Source: Actinoplanes aureus (GTDB lineage Bacteria; Actinomycetota; Actinomycetes; Mycobacteriales; Micromonosporaceae). From it: a stretch of DNA of 64,000 nt. A program made the translations under genes and the position numbers. The notes under the pieces were generated by a model. It saw only the letters and a list, made by a program, of their open reading frames with translations, searched no databases and had not been told where the DNA came from. The stretch spans positions 310,001 to 374,000 of the forward strand of contig NZ_JADQTO010000007.1 in NCBI RefSeq assembly GCF_015704865.1. Reading direction: 5' to 3'. This document shows, piece after piece, positions 53,750-63,423 of the stretch; positions within the stretch are counted from its first letter, which is position 1, and every line of letters begins with the position of its first letter.

Positions 53750-55619
53750 CCGACTTGGCCAGGTTCCGCGGCTGGTCCACGTCGTGCCCGCGGGCCGCCG
53801 CGATCTCGCACGCCAGGATCTGCAGCGGGACCGTGGTCATCAGCGGGGCGAGCAGGGTGGGCGTGTGCGGCACCGAGATCAGGTGGTCGGCGTACGCGCG
53901 AACGTCCTCGTCACCCTCCTCCGCGATCACGATGGTGCGGGCGCCACGGGCACGCACCTCCTGGATGTTGGAGACCACCTTGTCCCGGATGACACCGCGA
54001 CCGGCCGGCGACGGCACCACGCAGACCACCGGGGTGCCCTCGTCGATCAGCGCGATCGGGCCGTGCTTGAGCTCACCGGCGGCGAAGCCCTCGGCGTGCA
54101 TGTACGCCAGCTCCTTGAGCTTCAGCGCGCCTTCCAGGGCCACCGGGAAGCCGACGTGCCGGCCGATGAACAGGACCGTCGACGCGGTCTTCAGGTCCCG
54201 GGCCAGCGCCCGGACGTCCTCCATGCCGTTGAGCAGCTCACGCAGGTTGTCCGGGGTCCGGCGCAGGCGCGACACCACGGCGGCGACCTCGTCGGCGTAC
54301 ATGACGCCGCGGATCTGGGCCAGGTGCAGGCCGATCAGGTAACAGGCGACGAGCTGGGTGAGGAACGCCTTGGTGGAGGCGACCGCGATCTCCGGGCCGC
54401 CGTGGGTGTAGAGGACGGCGTCCGACTCACGCGGGATGGTCGAGCCGTTGGTGTTGCAGATCGCCAGCACCCGGGCCTTCTGCTCCTTGGCGTGCCGCAG
54501 CGCCATCAGGGTGTCCATGGTCTCGCCGGACTGGCTGATCGCGATCACCAGCGTGGACCGGTCCAGGATCGGGTCCCGGTAACGGAACTCGCTGGCCAGC
54601 TCCACCTCGCACGGGATGCGCACCCAGTGCTCGATCGCGTACTTGGCGACCATGGCGGCGTTGTAGGAGGTGCCGCAGGCGACGATGAAGACCTTGTCGA
54701 CGTCGCGCAGGTCCTGGTCGGTGAGGCGGACCTCGTCCAGGATGATCTCGCCACGCTCGGAGAGCCGGCCGAGCAGCGTGTCCGCGATGGCCTGCGGCTG
54801 CTCGGCGATCTCCTTGAGCATGAAGTAGTCGTAGCCACCCTTCTCGGCGGCCGAGGCGTCCCAGTCGATGTGGAAGTCGGTGCCGGTGGCCGGAGCGCCG
54901 TCGAAGTCGGTGATCTCGATGCCGGCCGGGGTGATCAGCACGACCTGGTCCTGGCCCAGCTCGATCGCCTCACGGGTGTGCTCGATGAACGCCGAGACGT
55001 CGCTTGCCAGGAAGTTCTCCCCGTCGCCGCGGCCCACGACCAGCGGCGAGTTGCGCCGGGCGGCGACCACCGCGCCGGGCACCTCGACGTCGACCGCCAG
55101 CAGGGTGAAAGCGCCCTCCAGCCGGCGGACCGTGCGGCGCATGCCCTCGGCGAGCAGTGCCGGGCCGCTCTCGGCGCCGGACTCGCGCAGCGAGCGCATC
55201 TCGGCGGCGAGCAGGTGGGCCGCGCACTCGGTGTCGGTGTCGCTGCGGAACTCGATGCCGGACGCCTCGAGCTCGGCACGCAGCTTCGCGAAGTTCTCGA
55301 TGATGCCGTTGTGGATCACCGCGACCCGGCCGTCGGCCGAGAGGTGCGGGTGGGCGTTGCGGTCGGTCGGGCCGCCGTGGGTGGCCCACCGGGTGTGCCC
55401 GATGCCGGCCACACCGGCCGCGATGCCGTCGCCGGAGCGCTCGGCGAGCGCCTTCTCCAGGTTGGCGAGCTTCCCGGCCCGCTTCTCGGTCTGGACGACG
55501 TCGCCGTCGAGGATGGCGACACCCGCGGAGTCATACCCGCGGTACTCGAGTCGCCGGAGCCCATCGAGAACGATGCTCAACGCCGGACGATTGCCTACGT
55601 AACCCACGATCCCACACAT
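53736..55619 (-). CDS. glmS: glucosamine-6-phosphate synthase (isomerising)
   Basis: 627 residues. Glutaminase domain begins MCGIVGYVGNRPAL with nucleophile Cys2 after Met removal; GHTRWATHG and HNGIIENF are present. The isomerase half has two SIS domains (VFIVACGTSYNAA, AISQSGETMDTL, ELKHGPIALID) and ends QPRNLAKSVTVE. Makes glucosamine-6-P for UDP-GlcNAc, with glmM nearby. The frame is open far upstream, but Cys2 fixes the start at 55619; no SD, a TACGCT box sits 7 bases before it. Confidence 0.97.
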   Translation of the reverse strand: MCGIVGYVGNRPALSIVLDGLRRLEYRGYDSAGVAILDGDVVQTEKRAGKLANLEKALAERSGDGIAAGVAGIGHTRWATHGGPTDRNAHPHLSADGRVAVIHNGIIENFAKLRAELEASGIEFRSDTDTECAAHLLAAEMRSLRESGAESGPALLAEGMRRTVRRLEGAFTLLAVDVEVPGAVVAARRNSPLVVGRGDGENFLASDVSAFIEHTREAIELGQDQVVLITPAGIEITDFDGAPATGTDFHIDWDASAAEKGGYDYFMLKEIAEQPQAIADTLLGRLSERGEIILDEVRLTDQDLRDVDKVFIVACGTSYNAAMVAKYAIEHWVRIPCEVELASEFRYRDPILDRSTLVIAISQSGETMDTLMALRHAKEQKARVLAICNTNGSTIPRESDAVLYTHGGPEIAVASTKAFLTQLVACYLIGLHLAQIRGVMYADEVAAVVSRLRRTPDNLRELLNGMEDVRALARDLKTASTVLFIGRHVGFPVALEGALKLKELAYMHAEGFAAGELKHGPIALIDEGTPVVCVVPSPAGRGVIRDKVVSNIQEVRARGARTIVIAEEGDEDVRAYADHLISVPHTPTLLAPLMTTVPLQILACEIAAARGHDVDQPRNLAKSVTVE

Positions 55620-55626
55620 GCCGGGC

Positions 55627-55655
55627 AGCGTAGCTGACTTTCGCTCAATCGTCAT
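55627..55655 (-). promoter_or_regulatory. promoter of a leaderless glmS transcript
   Basis: ATGACG (55650-55655), 17-bp spacer, TACGCT (55627-55632), then 7 bases to ATG. No SD. No glmS ribozyme-like leader is possible with so short a 5' end. Confidence 0.55.
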
Positions 55656-55790
55656 GCTCGAGAAGTGCTCTTTCAAGCATGGCATGTGATCGGAACGATA
55701 GCTCATGCCCGCTTGACCCGTACGGGTGGGTGACTGTCGATGTGCGGTCCTGGCGTACCGTCGGCTACGGCGCCCCACCCCGGAGGAAAG

Positions 55791-56552
55791 ATGAGCGAGC
55801 CGCACCAGCCACCCCGGCCGCCGGAGTTCACACCCGGGCAGGCCACTCCGCCGCCCTACGAGCCGGTGCCCGAATACCCGCCGACCTCGCAGTTTCCCCC
55901 GGTCAACTATGCCCCGCCGGGCTACACGCCGGACTACGGTCAGCCGCCTCCGCCGCCCGGCTACGGCGGGCACCCGCCGACCGGATACCTGCCACCGGCC
56001 TACCCGGATCACCCCGGCTCCAGCGCGCCGCCGCCTCCACGGAAGAGCAACAAGCCGCTGATCGCGGTCATCGTCGCCGTCTCCCTGCTGCTCTGCGGCG
56101 GCGTGATCACGTCCGGCGTGCTGCTGGTGCAACGGGCCACCCAGGAGGTCCAGGAGGCCACGGACGACGCGCGCGACGCGGTGGACCCCTACCTGAACCC
56201 GTCGCTGCCCACGGACTTTCCTACTCTTCCGACCGACCTGCCCGCTGTGCCCGGTCTAGGGGAGGGCGCGGAAATCACCGTGACGTACGAGGTGACCGGG
56301 GACGGACCGGCGAACATCATCTACACCGAACAGCTCGGAACCACACCCAAGGTGGTCGAGAACGTCGACCTTCCGTGGAAGGTCACCACCGAGATGAAGG
56401 GCGCCTCGTTCGTCTCGGTCACCGCGTCGCGTACCACCGGCGACGCCGGCTCCATCTCCTGCACCGCCACGGTCGACAAGGAGGAGGTGGCCACCCAGAA
56501 AGCCGAGGGCGGCTGGGCCACCACCACCTGCAACAAGCTGGTCTTCAAATAG
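55791..56552 (+). CDS. MmpS-like membrane protein with Pro-rich N-terminus
   Basis: 253 residues, SD GGAGG ahead of ATG 55791. A 95-residue cytoplasmic tail is rich in Pro/Tyr/Gly (PPPPPGYGGHPP), then one transmembrane helix (about 100-122, IAVIVAVSLLLCGGVITSGV), then an extracellular beta-rich domain (EITVTYEVTGDGPANIIYTEQLG, VSVTASRTTGDAGSISC) of the MmpS transport-accessory type with two Cys that may pair. Function unknown; no MmpL transporter is adjacent. Ten bases before the aminotransferase gene. Confidence 0.8.
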   Translation: MSEPHQPPRPPEFTPGQATPPPYEPVPEYPPTSQFPPVNYAPPGYTPDYGQPPPPPGYGGHPPTGYLPPAYPDHPGSSAPPPPRKSNKPLIAVIVAVSLLLCGGVITSGVLLVQRATQEVQEATDDARDAVDPYLNPSLPTDFPTLPTDLPAVPGLGEGAEITVTYEVTGDGPANIIYTEQLGTTPKVVENVDLPWKVTTEMKGASFVSVTASRTTGDAGSISCTATVDKEEVATQKAEGGWATTTCNKLVFK

Positions 56553-56562
56553 GAGGAGCACG

Positions 56563-57735
56563 GTGACCGACCCTCTGGTGGAGCGGATGCGACCGTTCGG
56601 CACCACGATCTTCACCGAGATGTCGGCGCTCGCCGTGCGTACCGGGGCGGTCAATCTCGGCCAGGGATTCCCGGACACGGACGGCCCGGCCGAGATGCTC
56701 GCCGCAGCCGCCGAGGCGCTGGCGTCCGGCGCCAACCAGTACCCGCCGCTCGCCGGCATTCCCGCGCTGCGCACCGCGATCGCGGCGCACGAGCAGCGAT
56801 TCTGGGGACTGGGCCGGGATCCGGACGCCGAGGTTGCGGTGACCGCAGGCGCCACCGAGGCGATCGCCGCCACGATCCTGGCCCTCTGTGAGGCCGGCGA
56901 CGAGGTGGTCTGCTTCGAGCCGTACTACGACTCCTATGCGGCCTCGATCACGCTGGCCGGGGCGGTCCGCCGCCCGGTAACGCTGCGTCCCGGCCCCACC
57001 GGGCGGTACGAGTTCGACGAGGGCGAACTGCGGGCGGCGTTCGGCCCGCGTACCCGGCTGGTGCTTCTGAACACCCCGCACAACCCGACCGGCAAGGTGT
57101 TCACCCGCGCCGAGTTGACCCTGATCGCCGAGCTCTGCCAGCAGCACGACGCGTACGCCGTCACCGACGAGGTGTACGAGCACCTGGTCTTCTCCGACGC
57201 CGCCGAAACGCACATCCCGCTGGCGGGCCTACCCGGCATGCGGGAACGCACGCTGCGCATCTCCTCCGCGGGCAAGACCTTCTCCTGCACCGGCTGGAAG
57301 GTCGGCTGGGCCACCGGACCGGCCCGCCTGGTGTCCGCGATGCTGCGGGTCAAACAGTTCCTGACCTTCGTGAACGCGTCGCCGCTGCAGCCGGCGGTGG
57401 CCGTGGCACTGGGCCTGCCGGACTCCTACTTCACCGGTTTCACGGCCGGTCTCCAGGAGCGCCGGGACCGGCTCGTGTCCGGGCTGACCGACGCCGGTCT
57501 GACCGTCCTGCCGTCCGAGGGCACCTACTTCGTGACCGTCGACATCCGGCCGCTCGGCGGCACGGACGGCATCGAGTTCTGCCGGTGGCTACCGGAGCGC
57601 TGCGGCGTCGTGGCGGTGCCGACCCAGGTCTTCTACGACCATCAGGACGCGGGCCGGCACCTCATCCGATTCGCCTTCTGCAAGCGCGCCGAGGTGATCG
57701 ACGAGGCAGTGCGGCGACTCAAGACGCTGAACTGA
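56563..57735 (+). CDS. PLP aminotransferase, DapC-like
   Basis: 390 residues, GTG start with AGGAGGA SD. Class I/II fold: the N-terminus MRPFGTTIFTEMSALAVRTGAVNLGQGFPD closely follows the actinobacterial DapC (N-succinyldiaminopimelate aminotransferase, Rv0858c) group; LNTPHNPTGKVF, and the PLP-lysine in SSAGKTFSCTGWKVGWATG. Would supply lysine/diaminopimelate for peptidoglycan, which fits nearby glmS and glmM, but methionine or kynurenine aminotransferase activity is also known for this subfamily. Ends one base before convergent glmM. Confidence 0.85.
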   Translation: MTDPLVERMRPFGTTIFTEMSALAVRTGAVNLGQGFPDTDGPAEMLAAAAEALASGANQYPPLAGIPALRTAIAAHEQRFWGLGRDPDAEVAVTAGATEAIAATILALCEAGDEVVCFEPYYDSYAASITLAGAVRRPVTLRPGPTGRYEFDEGELRAAFGPRTRLVLLNTPHNPTGKVFTRAELTLIAELCQQHDAYAVTDEVYEHLVFSDAAETHIPLAGLPGMRERTLRISSAGKTFSCTGWKVGWATGPARLVSAMLRVKQFLTFVNASPLQPAVAVALGLPDSYFTGFTAGLQERRDRLVSGLTDAGLTVLPSEGTYFVTVDIRPLGGTDGIEFCRWLPERCGVVAVPTQVFYDHQDAGRHLIRFAFCKRAEVIDEAVRRLKTLN

Positions 57736-59088
57736 TCAGGCCGGGCTCGCCGCCCGGACCTCGGCGGCGATCCGCTCGGCCACGCCGCGCGCCTGCTCCT
57801 CGGTGGCGGCCTCGACCATCACGCGGACCAGCGGCTCGGTGCCCGACGGGCGCAGCAGCACCCGGCCGGTCTCGCCCAGCTCGTTCTCGGCCAGGGCGAC
57901 CGCGGCCTGCACGGTCGGTGCGGCCGCACCGGCGTCCCGGTCGCCGACCCGCACGTTGATCAGGACCTGCGGCAGCTTGTGCACCACGGCGGCCAGGTCG
58001 GCCAGCGACTTGCCGCTCGCCGCCACCTGCGCCATCAGGTGCAGGCCGGTCAGCACGCCGTCGCCGGTGGTGGCGAAGGCCGGCATCACGATGTGCCCGC
58101 TCTGCTCGCCGCCGAGGGCCAGCCCGTCGTTCTGCAGCTCCTCCAGCACGTACCGGTCGCCGACCTTGGTCTCGATCAGCCGGACGCCGGCCTGCTTCAT
58201 CGCGATCCGCAGCCCGAGGTTGCTCATCACCGTGGCGACAAGCGTGTCGTCGGTGAGCGTGCCGGCGTCGCGCATGGCCAGTGCCAGGATCGCCATGATC
58301 TGGTCGCCGTCGACGACCTCGCCGGCGGCGGTGACCGCCAGGCAGCGGTCGGCGTCACCGTCGTGAGCGAGACCGAGGTCGGCACCCTCACGCAGGACGG
58401 CGTCGCGCACCTTGTCGAGGTGCGTGGAGCCGCACTCCTCATTGATGTTGAGCCCGTCCGGCTCGGCGTGGATCGCGATGACCTCGGCGCCGGCCTCCCG
58501 GTACGCGATCGGCCCGGCCTCGCTGGCCGCCCCGTTCGCGCAGTCCACGACGACCTTGATCCCCTCCAGGCGGTGCGGGATCGAGTCGACCAGATGCTTG
58601 ATGTAGTGCTCCGCACCGTCCAGCAGGTCGTGCACGCGGCCGATCCCGGCGCCGGTCGGACGGCCGATCAGCCCGTGCCCGTCCTCGACGGCCCGCTCGA
58701 TCCGCTCCTCCAGCTCGTCGGGCAGCTTCGTGCCACCCGCGGCGAAGAGCTTGATGCCGTTGTCCGGCATGGGGTTGTGCGAGGCGGAGAGCATCACGCC
58801 GAGGTCGGCGTTGGTCTGCCCGACGAGGTACGCGACCGCCGGCGTGGGCAGCACACCCACCCGCACGACGTTGGCCCCGGCACTGGTCAGCCCCGCGACG
58901 ACCGCGGCCTCCAGCATCTCGCCGCTGGCCCGGGGGTCACGCCCCACGATGGCGAGCGGCTGGTGGCTGCTGTCGGCCTCGACCAGGACCCGCGCGGCCG
59001 CGACCGCGACCTGCAGGGCCAGTTCGGGAGTGAGCAGTTCGCCGTTCGCGAGGCCGCGAACGCCGTCAGTGCCGAAGAGTCGCCCCAT
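57736..59088 (-). CDS. glmM: phosphoglucosamine mutase
   Basis: 450 residues. Starts [15 protein letters not shown]; the phosphoserine loop is [15 protein letters not shown], metal loop [12 protein letters not shown], sugar-binding [14 protein letters not shown] and phosphate-binding [14 protein letters not shown]. Converts glucosamine-6-P to glucosamine-1-P. SD AAGGA before ATG 59088. Follows rplM-rpsI, the order found in most actinobacteria. Confidence 0.98.
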   Translation of the reverse strand: MGRLFGTDGVRGLANGELLTPELALQVAVAAARVLVEADSSHQPLAIVGRDPRASGEMLEAAVVAGLTSAGANVVRVGVLPTPAVAYLVGQTNADLGVMLSASHNPMPDNGIKLFAAGGTKLPDELEERIERAVEDGHGLIGRPTGAGIGRVHDLLDGAEHYIKHLVDSIPHRLEGIKVVVDCANGAASEAGPIAYREAGAEVIAIHAEPDGLNINEECGSTHLDKVRDAVLREGADLGLAHDGDADRCLAVTAAGEVVDGDQIMAILALAMRDAGTLTDDTLVATVMSNLGLRIAMKQAGVRLIETKVGDRYVLEELQNDGLALGGEQSGHIVMPAFATTGDGVLTGLHLMAQVAASGKSLADLAAVVHKLPQVLINVRVGDRDAGAAAPTVQAAVALAENELGETGRVLLRPSGTEPLVRVMVEAATEEQARGVAERIAAEVRAASPA

Positions 59089-59201
59089 GGCGGCTTCCTT
59101 TCGCCGGAACGGCTAGGTGGGAGGGAGGAAAACGGCGACGGCCGAGCACGCCCCCGGAACTTGGAGGTGCACTCGACCGTCGGTCAGAAGCGGCGCAAAA
59201 A

Positions 59202-59708
59202 TCAGCGCTTCGAGTACTGCGGAGCCTTACGGGCCTTCTTGAGACCGTACTTCTTGCTCTCCTTGACCCGGGCGTCACGGGTCAGGAAGCCGGCCTTCTT
59301 CAGGGCGGGGCGGTCGTCCGGCTCGTGCGAGATGAGCGCCCGGGCGATGCCGAGGCGCAGCGCACCGGCCTGGCCGGTGATGCCGCCGCCACGCAGGTTG
59401 GCGACCACGTCGAACTGCTCGGCGCGCTCGGCGGTGACGAGCGGCTCACGGATGAGCTGCTGGTGCACCTTGCTCGGGAAGTAGTTCTCGAGGTCGCGCC
59501 CGTTGCAGGTGATCTTGCCGGTGCCGGGGATGAGGCGCACCCGGACGATGGCCTCCTTGCGGCGGCCGACGGTCTGAACGGGACGGTCACCGGGACGCGG
59601 GGCGCGGACCGGGGCCGGCGCGGGCGCCTCGACGACGACAACCGTCTCAGCGGGCTCCTCGACAGTCTCGACGGTCTCGACGACCTCGGGCTCGACGATG
59701 TCGGTCAT
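59202..59708 (-). CDS. rpsI: 30S ribosomal protein S9
   Basis: 168 residues. The core ([64 protein letters not shown]) is classic S9. A 40-residue acidic, Val/Glu-rich N-terminal extension ([19 protein letters not shown]) is an actinobacterial feature. ATG 59708 has GAAGG 7 bases upstream; the frame to 59732 is not used. 20 bases after rplM. Confidence 0.97.
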   Translation of the reverse strand: MTDIVEPEVVETVETVEEPAETVVVVEAPAPAPVRAPRPGDRPVQTVGRRKEAIVRVRLIPGTGKITCNGRDLENYFPSKVHQQLIREPLVTAERAEQFDVVANLRGGGITGQAGALRLGIARALISHEPDDRPALKKAGFLTRDARVKESKKYGLKKARKAPQYSKR

Positions 59709-59728
59709 GCTGCTGCCTTCTCCCGCGC

Positions 59729-60172
59729 TCACTGCGCGATCTGCTTGATTTCGAACGGCTGCGGCTGCTGAGCGGCGTGCGGGTGCTCGGCGCCCGGGTA
59801 CACCTTCAGCTTCTTGATGATCTGCCGCGCAAGCTTGTTGTGCGGGAGCATGCCCTTGACGGCCAGCTCGATCGCCTTCTCGGGGCGCTTGGACAGCAGC
59901 TCCTCGTAGCCGACCTGCTTGAGACCGCCCGGGTAGCCCGAGTGGCGGTAGGCGACCTTGGTCTGCCGCTTGTTGCCGGTCAGAGCGACCTTGCCCGCGT
60001 TGATGATCACCACGAAGTCGCCGGTGTCGACGTGCGGGGCGAACGTCGGCTTGTGCTTGCCACGCAGAAGGGTGGCGGTGTGGGTGGCCAGCCGACCCAG
60101 AACGACGTCAGAAGCGTCGATAATGTGCCACTGACGCTCGATCTCACCCGGCTTCGGGCTGTACGTACGCAC
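59729..60172 (-). CDS. rplM: 50S ribosomal protein L13
   Basis: 147 residues from GTG 60172 with AAGG 7 bases upstream. L13 signatures: [61 protein letters not shown]. The longer frame to 60379 is non-coding leader. First gene of rplM-rpsI-(glmM). Confidence 0.98.
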   Translation of the reverse strand: MRTYSPKPGEIERQWHIIDASDVVLGRLATHTATLLRGKHKPTFAPHVDTGDFVVIINAGKVALTGNKRQTKVAYRHSGYPGGLKQVGYEELLSKRPEKAIELAVKGMLPHNKLARQIIKKLKVYPGAEHPHAAQQPQPFEIKQIAQ

Positions 60173-60744
60173 AGAATTACCTTGTCTCGTCGTCGGTCTG
60201 GGGGCGCGCGCTGGTCGCATCGAGCGTCGCCCCGAGGGGAGTGCTCGCAGCTGTCGCACAACAGCAGGCAACAATACCCGGCCGCGCGGCGCGTGGTCAA
60301 AACAGCTCGGTCTAGGGCGGGACCCCAAACACCGCCAGCATACTCCGCGCTCGAGACACGCCCGAGGCGGGTCGGACAAGTCACTCTCGATGGCTCTTAG
60401 CAGGCTCGAAACAAAAGGGACGCCCGGCCGAAATTCACCCCCGGCACGCTTCGGTGCATGTCCAACGGTGCGAACGTTACAGCGACGCGGCCCGGGATTA
60501 GCCGATGCCGCCCCCGCTGGCGCACCATGGAGAGACCACCGTCAGGGTTGAGGACGGACCTGACGGTGTCCGCCGGACCGGCTCGCCGGTTCGGTGAGGA
60601 GGAGTCGCGGCGTGCCCCGGACGGAGGCACGGCGAAGAACGCAGGCGTGACGTGGGAGCGGGTCGACGCCGAGGACGGCGGGCTTCGAGCGTGCCCTTCG
60701 GTGGACCGTTCGGCCACGCCGCGACTTCTCGGCCCGGGGATCGG
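60173..60744. other. 572-bp divergent intergenic region
   Basis: Contains the rplM promoter and leader (60173-60300) and the upstream part of the HemD-like gene. An open frame at 60458-60748 on the plus strand ends in an ATGA overlap with that gene but is Arg/Pro-rich and without family resemblance, so I do not call it. Nothing else convincing. Confidence 0.5.
60271..60300 (-). promoter_or_regulatory. rplM-rpsI promoter
   Basis: TTGACC (60295-60300), 18-bp spacer, TATTGT (60271-60276). Start expected near 60264, giving a leader of about 92 nt. One of the strongest promoter matches in the window. Confidence 0.7.
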
Positions 60745-61890
60745 ATGACGGACCGGACCCGGGGTGCGCGCCGGGCCGTGCTGTCCGAGGCCGCCCTGGC
60801 GGAACCGGCGGCCGCCCTCTCCGGCTACACCATCGGCGTGACCGCCGACCGCCGCAAGGACGAGCTGGCCACCCTGCTCGAGGCGCGTGGCGCACGGGTG
60901 GTGCTGGCTCCGGCACTTCGCATCGTTCCGATCTCCGACGACGCCGAGCTGCGTGCCGCCACCCGCGGCTGCATCGACACTCCGCCCGACATCGTGCTGG
61001 CCAACACCGGCATCGGCATGCGCGGCTGGCTGGAGGCGGCCGAGGGCTGGGGGCTGGGGGAACCGCTGCGGGCGGTGCTGTCCCGCGCGTACCTGATCGC
61101 CCGCGGTCCGAAGGCCCGGGCCGCGGTCCGCACCGCGGGCCTGCACGATCACTGGTCACCCGAGGGCGAGGGATACGAGGAGGTCGTCGAACACCTGACC
61201 GCCCGCGGTGTCGCCGGCCTCACCGTGGCGATGCAGCTGCACGGAGAGAGCCAGCCGGAGTACTCCGAGGCGCTCCAGATCGCCGGCGCCCGGGTGATCG
61301 AGGTCCCGGTCTACCGCTGGGCGCCTCCGACCGATCCGGCGCCGCTGCACCGGCTCGTCGATCTGATCATCGGCAAGCTGGTGGACGCGGTGACGTTCAC
61401 CTCAGCGGCCGCCGTCCAGGCCGTACTGCGCGCCGCCGGCACGGGCACCGACGCGCTTCTCGACGCCCTCCGCAGCGACGTGCTCGCGGCCTGTGTGGGT
61501 CCGGTCACCGCGGCGCCGTTGCGCCGCTACGACGTACCGGTCTCCATGCCCAGCCGGGCCCGGCTCAGCGCGCTGGTCCGCACCCTCGTGGACGAGCTGC
61601 CCAAACGCGCCGTCACCCTGCAGGTCTCCGGCCACTCGATCACCCTGCGCGGCCATGCCGCGATCGTCGACGGCGAGCTGCGCCCGCTGGCGCCGGCTCC
61701 GATGGCGGTGCTGCGAGCCCTCGCCGGATCACCGGGCCGGGTCCTCTCCCGCGCCGCACTGCTCCAGGCCCTCCCCCGCGGCGCCGACGAGCACGCCGTC
61801 GAGATGGCGGTGGCCCGGCTGCGCGCCGGCCTGGCGCTACCTGGCGTCGTGCAAACGGTGGTCAAACGCGGCTACCGCATACCTACCTGA
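60745..61890 (+). CDS. HemD-like protein with C-terminal winged helix
   Basis: 381 residues. Uroporphyrinogen-III synthase-like fold in two lobes (about 30-280): YTIGVTADRRKDELATLLEARGARVVLAPAL, PDIVLANTGIGMRGWLEAA, VDAVTFTSAAAVQAVL, ACVGPVTAAPLRRYDV. A C-terminal OmpR/PhoB-type winged helix follows (about 300-381: ALAGSPGRVLSRAALLQALPRGADEHAVEMAVARLR, ending VVKRGYRIPT). Such fusions are usually annotated as transcriptional regulators in actinobacteria and may sense a tetrapyrrole or nitrogen state rather than make heme. ATG 60745 follows GGGGA. No other heme gene is nearby. Confidence 0.85.
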   Translation: MTDRTRGARRAVLSEAALAEPAAALSGYTIGVTADRRKDELATLLEARGARVVLAPALRIVPISDDAELRAATRGCIDTPPDIVLANTGIGMRGWLEAAEGWGLGEPLRAVLSRAYLIARGPKARAAVRTAGLHDHWSPEGEGYEEVVEHLTARGVAGLTVAMQLHGESQPEYSEALQIAGARVIEVPVYRWAPPTDPAPLHRLVDLIIGKLVDAVTFTSAAAVQAVLRAAGTGTDALLDALRSDVLAACVGPVTAAPLRRYDVPVSMPSRARLSALVRTLVDELPKRAVTLQVSGHSITLRGHAAIVDGELRPLAPAPMAVLRALAGSPGRVLSRAALLQALPRGADEHAVEMAVARLRAGLALPGVVQTVVKRGYRIPT

Positions 61891-61997
61891 AAACCAATTT
61901 TCGGTACGCGTCACACCAGTCCCGCCAAGCCGCGCGACCACCAGCCCGCTCACCGCCCCACCGCGCCCGCCGGGCCCATGCACAACGCCGGCCGGCC

Positions 61998-62630
61998 TCA
62001 GCCGACCGGGGTCGGGTGGCCCTTCTCGTGCTCGGCCACCAACGTCGCCATCGCGTGCTCGACCACACCGATCAGGACCGCCTTCACCGAATCGCGGTGC
62101 CGCGCGTCGCACATCATCAGCGGCACCCGGGCCGGGATGGCGAGCGCCTCGCGGACCTCCTCCGGCTCGTAGCGTGGTGCGCTGTCGAAGCAGTTCACCG
62201 CCACCAGATATGGCAGGTGCCGGTTCTCGAAGTAGTCCAGCGGGGCGAACGCGTCGGTGAGCCGCCGGGTGTCGACGAGCACCGCCGCACCGACCGCGCC
62301 CCGGATGAGCTCGTCCCACATGAACCAGAAGCGAGTCTGTCCTGGCGTGCCGAACAGATACAGGATCAGGTCGTCGGCCATGGTGATCCGGCCGAAGTCC
62401 ATCGCGACCGTGGTGCTGCCCTTGCCCGGCACCTTCGACGAGTCGTCGATTCCGGCACCGGCCGCGGTCATCACAGCCTCGGTCGTCAGCGGTTCGATCT
62501 CGGAGACCGCACCGACAAGCGTCGTCTTGCCCACACCGAAGCCGCCGGCAACGACGATCTTCGCGGAGGTGATCTCCATGGGATGCGTCCCCGTACGCAT
62601 CCCGACCGGTTCAGAGCTTGCGAAGTCCAC
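61998..62630 (-). CDS. cvnD: CVN conservon small GTPase (CvnD)
   Basis: 210 residues starting MDFASSE, the normal CvnD N-terminus. Ras-like GTPase: P-loop VVAGGFGVGKTTLVGAVSEI, switch region ending MDFGRI, G3-like YLFGTPGQTRFWFMWDEL (GTPGQ rather than DTPGQ) and a NKxD-like VNCFD. It overlaps the DUF742 gene by 20 bases. Membrane-associated signalling complex with CvnABC, similar to eukaryotic GPCR modules. Confidence 0.93.
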   Translation of the reverse strand: MDFASSEPVGMRTGTHPMEITSAKIVVAGGFGVGKTTLVGAVSEIEPLTTEAVMTAAGAGIDDSSKVPGKGSTTVAMDFGRITMADDLILYLFGTPGQTRFWFMWDELIRGAVGAAVLVDTRRLTDAFAPLDYFENRHLPYLVAVNCFDSAPRYEPEEVREALAIPARVPLMMCDARHRDSVKAVLIGVVEHAMATLVAEHEKGHPTPVG

Positions 62631-62973
62631 TCAACACCCTTCCCAGCAGATCCATCCGCTCCGTGAAACCCGTCCGGGGAGCGGCACTGTGCAGCTGTAA
62701 CAGCCCATCGGCGACCATGTCGGCGACGAGCACCCGAGTCACCCCCAGCGGTAATCGGGTGAGTGCCGCGAGTTCGGCGAGCGATTGGGGCTTCGGCTCA
62801 CACAGCACGGCGATGCGGTACTTGTCGTGTCCGGCGAACCGTGCTTCCTGCACGGCGGCCGAACTGGCGATCAGAACCGCCTCGATCGGGATGTCTCTGA
62901 TCGGTTCGGTCCGGCCGCGCGTGACCGCGTACGGCCGCACCAGGTTGCCCCGGGGATCATGCGGCTCTGTCAT
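62611..62973 (-). CDS. cvnC: CVN conservon DUF742 protein (CvnC)
   Basis: 120 residues. DUF742 signatures: LVRPYAVTRGRTEP, EAVLIASS, CEPKPQSLAELAALTRLPLGVTRVLVADM, ending LLGRVLSGLRKL; a winged-helix-like fold. Lies 42 bases after cvnB and overlaps cvnD by 20 bases. Confidence 0.93.
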   Translation of the reverse strand: MTEPHDPRGNLVRPYAVTRGRTEPIRDIPIEAVLIASSAAVQEARFAGHDKYRIAVLCEPKPQSLAELAALTRLPLGVTRVLVADMVADGLLQLHSAAPRTGFTERMDLLGRVLSGLRKL

Positions 62974-63015
62974 GTCGCGGTCACCTCGTCTCCGCCGGGG
63001 TTTGGGCCCCGGCGC

Positions 63016-63423
63016 CTAGTGGCTGACGGCCTCGCGTGCCGCCGGCGACAACGCCGCGCCGACGCGTTCCACCAGCAGCGCCATCTCGTAGCCGACCTGG
63101 CCGACGTCGCAACTGCGCGCCGCCAGCACGGCCATCGAGGAACCGTCGCTGATGGACATCAGGAAAAGATAGCCGCTGTCCATTTCGATGATGGTCTGTT
63201 GCACCTTTCCCGCGCTGAACATCCGTGACGCGCCGTCGGTGAGACTGACCACGCCGGAGGTGATGGCGGCGAGCTGGTCCGCACGGTCGCCTGGCAGATC
63301 CCGGGACGAGGCCAGCAGGATGCCGTCCGCCGAGACCGCGATGACATGCGCGATTCCGGCGACGCTGTCGGCGAAGTTGCTGAGCAGCCAGCCCATGTCA
63401 TGCATGGTGGGGGGCCTGGTCAC
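63016..63423 (-). CDS. cvnB: CVN conservon roadblock/LC7 protein (CvnB)
   Basis: 135 residues. Roadblock/LC7 fold: MGWLLSNFADSVAGIAHVIAVSADGILLASSRDL, AAITSGVVSLTDGASRMF and MSISDGSSMAVLAARSCDVGQVGYEM. Likely the regulator (GAP-like) of CvnD. GTG 63423 overlaps the cvnA stop by 4 bases. Confidence 0.93.
   Translation of the reverse strand: MTRPPTMHDMGWLLSNFADSVAGIAHVIAVSADGILLASSRDLPGDRADQLAAITSGVVSLTDGASRMFSAGKVQQTIIEMDSGYLFLMSISDGSSMAVLAARSCDVGQVGYEMALLVERVGAALSPAAREAVSH

Noticed and set aside
55620..55640. glmS ribozyme riboswitch
   Set aside because: The start lies 7 bases from a -10 box and the upstream sequence has no ribozyme-like structure; glmS ribozymes are mainly a Firmicute feature.
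60458..60748. Open frame of 96 codons ending in an ATGA overlap with the HemD-like gene
   Set aside because: Arg/Pro-rich, no family pattern and no SD; the overlap alone is weak evidence, so I treat it as leader sequence.
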